Origin: Purshia tridentata
Taxonomy: Eukaryota; Streptophyta; Magnoliopsida; Rosales; Rosaceae
Direction: 5' to 3'
Assembly: GCA_003254885.1 (NCBI GenBank)
Contig: QANT01007414.1
Location: 1 to 35,338, forward strand
Length of the DNA: 35,338 bases
Under the pieces are notes generated by a model that saw nothing but the letters and a program-made list of their open reading frames with translations, did not search any database and was not told the DNA's origin. The number at the start of each line of letters is the position of its first letter. Position 1 is the first letter of the stretch. A program made the position numbers and the translations under genes. Below, in pieces: positions 28,465 to 35,338 of the stretch.

Positions 28465-29159
28465 TAAAATTTATGGATGATATGGAAATGACTGAAATGG
28501 GTATGAGGTGTCGGTGGTGGTGGTGGTTCTACTGTAGCTTTTGAGGTGTTGGGAGGCCCCCCGTGACTTTAGTTGTATAAAGATTTAGCACACCATGTGA
28601 AAGGAATCAAAAGCAAATTTCCAATGTAGTATTTATTAGCAAGTTGAGAGGTCCAAGGGGACAATGACTTGCATTTGCATTTTAGTCCATTTTTGAATTG
28701 ACATCAATGAGTACAAAACTACATGTAAGGATGGACTTGCTATATCAAAAGCAGAATCACTCTTTATTAGTAGTCTTGTTTAGCCGTACATACAGACTTG
28801 TGCTCACTCTTTGAAAACCATCCAGAATTGCAACACATTCATTTTTCAACATTACAACACTACCACCCAACTCTTGGTCTAATTGAGAACAAGAAGTAAA
28901 CTGTGAAACTGACACCATTGAGGAAAACCAGCCCAATAAATAGGGACTAGTTAATGACTGTTAGGGAAGGAGGAGGGTACACACACAAACAACCTCTCAT
29001 CCTAAACCCATCTATAAATGGCAACCACTTAGACAATATGTGACAGTGAAATCCACTCACTTTTTTTTTGCTTGGAGGGGATGAGATGGATGAAAGAATA
29101 TACAAATGGATCACACAACAGGAAGTGCAATTACTAGCATTATGTATGGCAGTGAATTG

Positions 29160-32100
29160 TTAGTCAAAGCTTGATGAGCGACTCCACCGGCCTTTGAGGT
29201 AGTCCTCTAGGGAGACACTTTGCTCAATGCTGCTCATGGAGAGTGAATCATTCTCCACATCAAGCAGTGCAAGGTTAAGGTGGGACTGGAGATTAGAACG
29301 TGGACACGCTTCATCCTCGAGGATGTCAGATTCCTCCGAAGCATGAACTTGCAGCCTTGCCCACTTAATCACATCTGCATCACCTTGAAGGAGCTTCACA
29401 ACCTGTGTTTAAAAAAGAACAGATAGAATTTTGTTAAAAGTTAATTCAGATATGTGCAACAAATTAGAGGTACAAGTAAGATGCTGTATGCAGTATGCTA
29501 CATATTGAGGGGGAAGCTTCAAGTTACTCAGAGGAGAAAAATCCAACTTACGAAACTCATTTGGGGCCTTGCTCGTGGGGCATGTCTGATACAAAGAGTG
29601 GCTGCTAAAACCATTCTTTCCATCTGGCCCTGATTGTAGTTATTTCCTAAGCACGGATCCAATAATTGGGACACCTTCCCACTATTTAGAATTGGCTTGG
29701 CCTGGACAAGAAGTTTCAATAGTTCAATTTTTCTTGAGGAGACAACATCGTCCATATATGTAGAGTACTGATAAAACTCATGATAAAAGAGTACATACCC
29801 ACATGACTAGGCTTTCCTGGCCTTTGGGATAGTGACTGCTTATAGGCTTTCTTCCCGAAAGAAGCTCAAGGAGTACAACACCAAATGCATATATGTCAAT
29901 CTTGTCATTTACTTTGCCATACATAAAGTATTCAGGAGCCAAGTAACTGCAGCGAAAAGCAATGTTATTAGTCAGTGTACCACAATTTCTATTGCTTTCT
30001 GGAGGTTTTATTTATCTTTGTAGATAAACAGCAAATCTACATATAGAAGATGAAAACTATAGCTAAAAGCTAAGAGGTGAAGTCACAAACCCAAAGGTGC
30101 CTGCAACATCAGTGCATGTTATATGTGATGAGAAAGTTGATGCCCATTTAGCCAGTCCAAAATCAGAGAGCTGAAAAAACCATGTAGAAATAGTTTTAAA
30201 CACTGACAGTTTCAAAAAACAATATATAAACAACAAACTGAGATGTGTTGTTACCTGTGGCTCAAAATCATCAGATAGTAGTATGTTGGATGATTTGACA
30301 TCCCTGTGGATTACAGGTTGAGCACTGCCAGTATGCAGATAATCCAAGGCCTCAGCTACGCCCACAGCCACCTTATATCTCTCATTCCAACCAAATGTAA
30401 TTGGGTCCTTCTTACTTCCTGATATGTTCAATACAGAAAATATGCAAATTATGGAGACTTTGAACAGAAACACAGGTAAGTTAACAATTATTCCTCTTCC
30501 AAAAAAGTCTAAACCTAGGTAACTTATATACCATGGAGATTCTCTTCAAGGCTTCCTCTTGATAAGAAATCATAAACTAGGAGAAGATTGTTATCCTCAA
30601 AGCAGAACCCCAGAAGGGAAATAATGTTCTTGTGATGCAAGGTAGTAATAATCTCTATTTCCAAAAAAAACTCCTTCAATGCATCTTCAGATGGTTTTAA
30701 GATTTTCACAGCAAGTTCCTTGCCGTCCCGAAGGCAACCTCTATAAACTTGACTGCTACCGCCTCGCCCAATGAAATTTTCTGGGATTATAGTAGAAGAC
30801 GATAATTTTTCAATAAACACAAAATGGGATAAAAGAATAGGTTATTTGACACATGAATTGTGTGGACAACATACCAGCCGAGAAATATGATGTGGCTGAC
30901 TGAAGTTCCTGGTACTTGAACAGTCTGCAAGTTGATGAGTACTTCTCATGCAGACCCTCCAATTCTCTAGGCAAGTCTTTTGAATTGGGGTCAGGTGAAG
31001 ATGAGGCAGTCATTGTCTCACCACCCACTGGAACAATTGCACCACTTTCTCCATTCAGAGAGGAAGTTTGATCTTCACCTAGGTCACAACTATTATGTCT
31101 GTGATCAAAGTTGGCAGCAGATGAAGGTTGCCTACTGGGCAACTGCATTGCCCACTGAACTACTGAGATCTGCTGCACCTCAGATCTCTCAGAAGCCCGT
31201 CTGTCATGTAAGACTGCACGTCGAAGCAGTGGCCAACCTGGTCTCACTTCAGGTAATTTTCTGATCAACATAGAGATTGAACTTGATGCTGCTGCCTCTT
31301 CTCTTTGTACTGGCACTATAGCCAAAGATTTATCTTCTCCATCTTCAACAGAAGACTCTTCTGCAGATTGGCGACAAGAACTATCCACAGAGGGCCGTGA
31401 ACAAATTGAGCATTCCTGTTTTGCAACAGTCTCTGTACATTCTAAACTGACTCCCTGCTCCAGATTTTGAAAATTGTCCTCATCATATGTGTCCTTTAAG
31501 GTCAAACTGTCACTGCCTTCATTTAGTACTTTGGAAGACTTATTCAGTGATAGGTGAAATGCACTGAGCAACCCATTTCTGCGATGCTCTTCGGTTCCTG
31601 CAAACAAGTACTCAACTAAGAATTCCTAACTACAAACAAATAAAGAAGATTCAAAGAAAGCAACCCACAATCAGAAAAGTCTAATTACCTTGGGGGTCAC
31701 AATAAGTTTTTTGAGAGCCCTCTCTGTCAAACACAACTTTCCCATTATTAACAGCAAGAACCCCACAATCCTTGGACAGTTTCTTAGCACAGTACTTAGC
31801 AACGGTGGTTGATGACCGGATTTTATGGTGGTTCTGAGCAGTTCCCACTATAACCTTACTTGCAGTATAAGCCTTCGCTTCCCGAACTAAAATTTTCTTG
31901 ATTGATGTTCCTCTGCAAATCTTAAGCTTGAGATCCACCTGTAAAAGTTTAACCAAAAGCCCAAATTTTTAACTTTTTCTGTTAGGCCACTGAAAAATTG
32001 ATGAAACTAAAAATTAAAAAAAAAAAATGAAAAGAAAAATTGAACAATTTTTTTTTTAAATCATTAAACAACCAATACTGAGACTGATACAAGAACTCGG

Positions 32101-32646
32101 CTTAATTGGTTTGGACCTCTCAAGTTGTGGAAAACATAAAAGCATAAATGACTCAGATTTTCAATCTGTATCTTTCATTTTCTTAGGAAACAACCAGAGG
32201 ATATGACAAATTCCATAAAAGGACAACAAAATCCTAATAAAGAACAAAAATTTGAGAGAAATGAACCTGCTTCAAGTTGCAGAAACCTTCATAGACAGCA
32301 AGAACAGAGTCAAACGCTTTGACAAGGGAAAGAAGCGACGACTTCCCATCTCGATTCACAATTTCTACACATACCCATTCAATCAAAACCAGTCAGTTTC
32401 CAATCCAACCCCCCAAAATACAAAACCCCAAATCACCCACCAATCAAAAAAACAATATCTTTCACTCAAATTTTACTCACCATCTTTACCAAGCACATGC
32501 AGAGCAATCACTCGGTCACCAGGCTGAGCCACTTTGACCAGAGCCCATGTCAGCAGCTCTCGGCTCTTCGAGTCCAGCTTCACTCCCACCACAACCGAAC
32601 GCCCACCACAGCCCTCCACCTCTGCTTCATTTTGTAGCATTGTCAT
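29160..32646 (-). CDS. Receptor-like cytoplasmic Ser/Thr kinase with N-terminal USP domain, 10 exons, 756 aa
   Basis: Exons: 32481-32646, 32267-32364, 31689-31938, 30875-31597, 30532-30780, 30255-30418, 30091-30170, 29799-29946, 29552-29701, 29160-29402. All are GT-AG, 2271 nt in total. Residues about 15-145 form a universal-stress-protein (adenine-nucleotide alpha-hydrolase-like) domain (RSVVVGVKLDS, AKYCAKKLSKDCGVLAVNNG). A Ser-rich, probably disordered linker runs to about 395. The kinase domain follows: glycine loop IGRGGSSQVYRG (416-427), catalytic Lys in ELAVK (K438), HRDVKSSN (533-540), DFG (553-555), APEYFMYG and DIYAFGVVLLELLSG. All catalytic residues are present and HRD makes it an RD kinase. 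There is no signal peptide or membrane segment, so it is likely cytoplasmic. The family includes Arabidopsis At1g21590 and At1g77280 (from memory); substrates are unknown. An in-frame TGA two codons before the chosen ATG fixes the 5' limit; M3 (32640) is an alternative start. Confidence 0.93.
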
Positions 32647-32820
32647 GTATCACAAGGTGTCAGAAGAAACCGAGGTCGTTTTGGTATCTGGGTCAGTTTC
32701 CGGCAGCTTGGTACTTCATGTCAAAGAGGGTTATAAAGGCTCCGAATGTGAGAGAGATGGGTTTGGGCTTCAAACGTCGTTGGTATGCTTTGCTTTTCAG
32801 TTTCTGGCTCGCACACCATA

Positions 32821-32844
32821 CCACACCACACCACACCACACCAC
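32821..32844. repeat. (CCACA)n pentanucleotide repeat upstream of the kinase gene
   Basis: Four CCACA units plus a partial one, about 175 bases upstream of the kinase ATG, within its likely promoter. Probably length-variable. Confidence 0.9.
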
Positions 32845-33793
32845 TCTAAACCAGTACACGAAAAAGAAAGCGTAGCAATTTAAGAACTGTACAGCCGGTC
32901 CTACTTTTCACCACCATATAAGAAGCTCACTTTTAGTTTACTCTGATCGAGCTGTTTCAACTATGTCTTAATTATTAGCAATTAGCTTTTTGAGCAAGTG
33001 ATCAGAAGGTTTTTCATGGCAATGGCTATTGGGTCTGTGGGGTTGGCCCACCTGCAATGCACATGCAACCTAGATGGGGATGAGATGGGCTTTTTATTAA
33101 ATTTATAATAAAAATTATTTTTACCAGTTTTGTTACTCCATGCATGGCTAATTACATTTGTCACTTATAAGGGAGATGCAGCATCTAGTGTGATCAATTT
33201 GTATTATAAATGACTCACTTTTGACAGAAAATTGATCATGGCCAATAAATGTAGTAGATATAGGGAATGAGATTTCAGAAATCTCATATTTATTATTCAG
33301 ATTTGGGTTTATAGAGGTATATGAAATGCAAAATTCTTATTTCAATATTTGAAAACATTGGAAATGAAAATAATATTATTAGGATTTCGGCAAAATTTTA
33401 CAATGGTATAGTTGTCCGTCCATATACTAGAACTATGGTTCCAAAAGATCATCGTTCAACACATCTAATCATCGTCTTTCAACCTACTTATCATGTTAAT
33501 TGGTGAAGTAGAATACTTGTATAGTGTTTACATATATATGTCTCTCCACATACAAAATGAGATTGCACGTGAGAGAAAATATTTGCTATTTTAAAATTTT
33601 TTCTGACTCATGTTTTAAGAACTTAAACTTTCTAATCCAGTGAATTTTTAGCAATTAAAACTAAGGAATTAGAACATAAATTCCTGTATTTTTCTTAGAA
33701 TGCGAAATCTCTATTTGTTGAGTTTAAATTATGACAATACCCTATAATTTCTAAGTATATTCAGCAAAGATGAAATAAACAACCTTATTCTCA

Positions 33794-33890
33794 AGTGCCA
33801 AACCTGCCAAACGAACACAATGGAGTTACTTGTACACTTCAATTTGCAAAGAGCCAAAACTGCCAAACAAACACAACGGTATTATTTGTA
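33794..33890. repeat. Imperfect 41-bp direct repeat
   Basis: Copies at 33794-33834 and 33850-33890 share GCCAAAxCTGCCAAACxAAC and continue to TTGTA, at roughly 80% identity. They lie 56 bp apart and are non-coding. The origin is unclear; they may be remnants of one element. Confidence 0.65.
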
Positions 33891-35338
33891 TGGATAGGTT
33901 TGTTATACTTTTGTGAAAAATGTGATGCAATATAAATATGTAAACCTCATTTAGTGCATATGATATAATTTAATAGGATAAATAGCTAAATTTATGTATA
34001 TTCAAAAAAATATATATAAGGTGTCTTCTAATTTAAAGAAAGAAAATGAATTATTTAATCCTACCATTTTTTGAGGGGATTAGAAATAATAAGTTTCCCT
34101 TATGATTAGTCCATATTAATACATGTTTTTCCTTCAAATTAGAAATTCATTTGTTAAATATACATAAAATTAGCCATTTATTCTATCTAATTCTATCATA
34201 TCAAACGATCGATGTGATAATGAACATGGAAAATAAATAGAATGAGATTGGCTTGGAATAAATGGGTATAACATAGCCATATGGGTGTGTACTATACTAA
34301 TAGGTGGGTCCAGAAGCTCATGCTTATTGACTGAGAATTGAAGATACTATATAGACTATAGTATTCTCATTCACTTTTCGATATTCCTTTTGGCTTTTGG
34401 TTTGATTGTGTGGCAATAAACTATCAATCTTTCTTTTTCCTTTTTGGCCAAAATATGAGCCTACCAATTAACTAATCCAACTTACAAAAAGATAATTTAC
34501 TCTTGGATATGCTAAGATTTGTGTAACAAGAATTTGAGTACAAATTTTGAAAGTAAATTTTAAATAAATACAAAATTTATGAGCTTCTTTAGGATAAGCT
34601 TGTGCTAAGAAAGATTGACTCCTCAATCCATGAAGGTAGAGTTTAAAATGGAGAACTAACTTAATTAATTTGAAATTGACTGGTGCTATTTGTCAAATTG
34701 TTTGGTTATATTTGCTTTATAAACTAAATGATATAGTGGTGCATATTACGTATGCTAAATTGATTTATAAGGGATAAAATAATATGTTAATGTAATGAAG
34801 ACTTGACCATTGGCCAAAAGGAACCATCACAAAGATGATGCTAATAATTTCTAAACAAGCAAAAGGTAAGCACAAACTTTAGTCAAGAAAGCAGCTTAGG
34901 CCCTACTTTATACATATTGGTCTTTTTTTTCTATAAGAATATGACTGATGAGACCATCAAATTGCTGAAAGTCATGATAGCCCTAAGCCTAAAGTATATA
35001 TAGTAACCATGTTTATAATCTTCCTAGATTTCATTTGTTACTATACTTCATTCTTAAAGTTAGGATTTAAATGAAAAAGTAAGTATTATTATATAAAATT
35101 TCGAGTTAAACAAAAATAAGATTGATCATGAGACAAGTGTACATACTTATTTATTGGCATTAGAGTAGCTTGTCCATATAGATTGAGGTAACTTAATGAG
35201 CCTCCAAGAGTTTTTTATAATAAAGATCATTTAATAACCCTTTAATGTATCTAATTATTATGAATTGAAATGAGAATTCGTTTTTTTTAATATTAAAGAG
35301 TTATTAATTGGTCAATATCAAACCGGTATGGTGATAAT

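Larger units (their letters stand above)
27106..29159. other. Intergenic between the CCCH gene and the kinase gene
   Basis: Both genes are on the minus strand, so the left part is the CCCH-gene leader and promoter (no clear TATA box) and the right part is the kinase 3' region. An AATAAA on the minus strand at 28763-28768, about 390 nt past the kinase stop, is a candidate poly(A) signal. The gap also holds a retroposed fragment at 27335-27453 and a MITE at 27901-28464. No gene was seen. Confidence 0.6.
32647..35338. other. Intergenic: kinase promoter and AT-rich flank
   Basis: The first few hundred bases should hold the kinase promoter and leader. The remainder is strongly AT-rich with no supportable gene. 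It contains a small perfect hairpin (ATGAGATTTC-A-GAAATCTCAT) at 33267-33287 and an imperfect 41-bp direct repeat at 33794-33890. Confidence 0.6.

Noticed and set aside
32252..32875. Several 70-113-codon open frames on the plus strand near the kinase 5' end
   Set aside because: They are antisense to kinase exons 1 and 2 and their flanks, overlap one another in different frames, and show no family resemblance.

Overview
This is nuclear DNA from a flowering plant, almost certainly a eudicot. The genes carry many short exons with GT-AG introns, the intergenic DNA is AT-rich, and every recognised product belongs to a plant family (including a nuclear-encoded chloroplast NDH subunit and a plant-type UDP-sugar pyrophosphorylase). 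A rosid, perhaps Rosaceae, is my guess from overall resemblance and not something the sequence proves. I see no tRNA or rRNA gene, CRISPR array, operon or viral gene.

Layout from left to right. 1-1030 is intergenic and holds a degenerate GAAATTTC-type repeat with a 28-bp perfect palindrome. 1031-1555 (-) is a single-exon calmodulin-like protein (CML44-like). 2848-10774 (-) is a complete 17-exon UDP-sugar pyrophosphorylase gene (612 aa) with a small transposon and a strong G-quadruplex motif in its introns. 12840-16247 (+) is a 4-exon gene for a 574-aa protein that I do not recognise; it contains an internal tandem repeat. 16562-17801 (-) is chloroplast NDH subunit M in two exons, convergent with the unknown gene. 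18527-27105 (-) is a 10-exon gene for a 2097-aa protein with five C-terminal CCCH zinc fingers (C3H7-like); its first exon alone encodes about 1606 residues. 27106-29159 is intergenic, with a retroposed fragment and a 564-bp Mutator-like MITE that contains an internal 225-bp tandem duplication. 29160-32646 (-) is a 10-exon kinase gene (756 aa) with an N-terminal universal-stress-protein domain. 32647-35338 is AT-rich intergenic DNA without a recognisable gene.

Exon boundaries were worked out by hand. For the five genes on the minus strand and the one on the plus strand, all junctions are GT-AG and the exon phases add up to an intact frame. The genes are individually promoted and do not form a pathway. 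From memory, a CML44-like gene, a C3H7-like gene and a USP-domain kinase also lie close together in Arabidopsis (around At1g21550-At1g21590), so the block may be an old syntenic segment; this needs checking. The least described item is the repeat-containing unknown protein at 12840-16247. I found no convincing multi-gene novel system.
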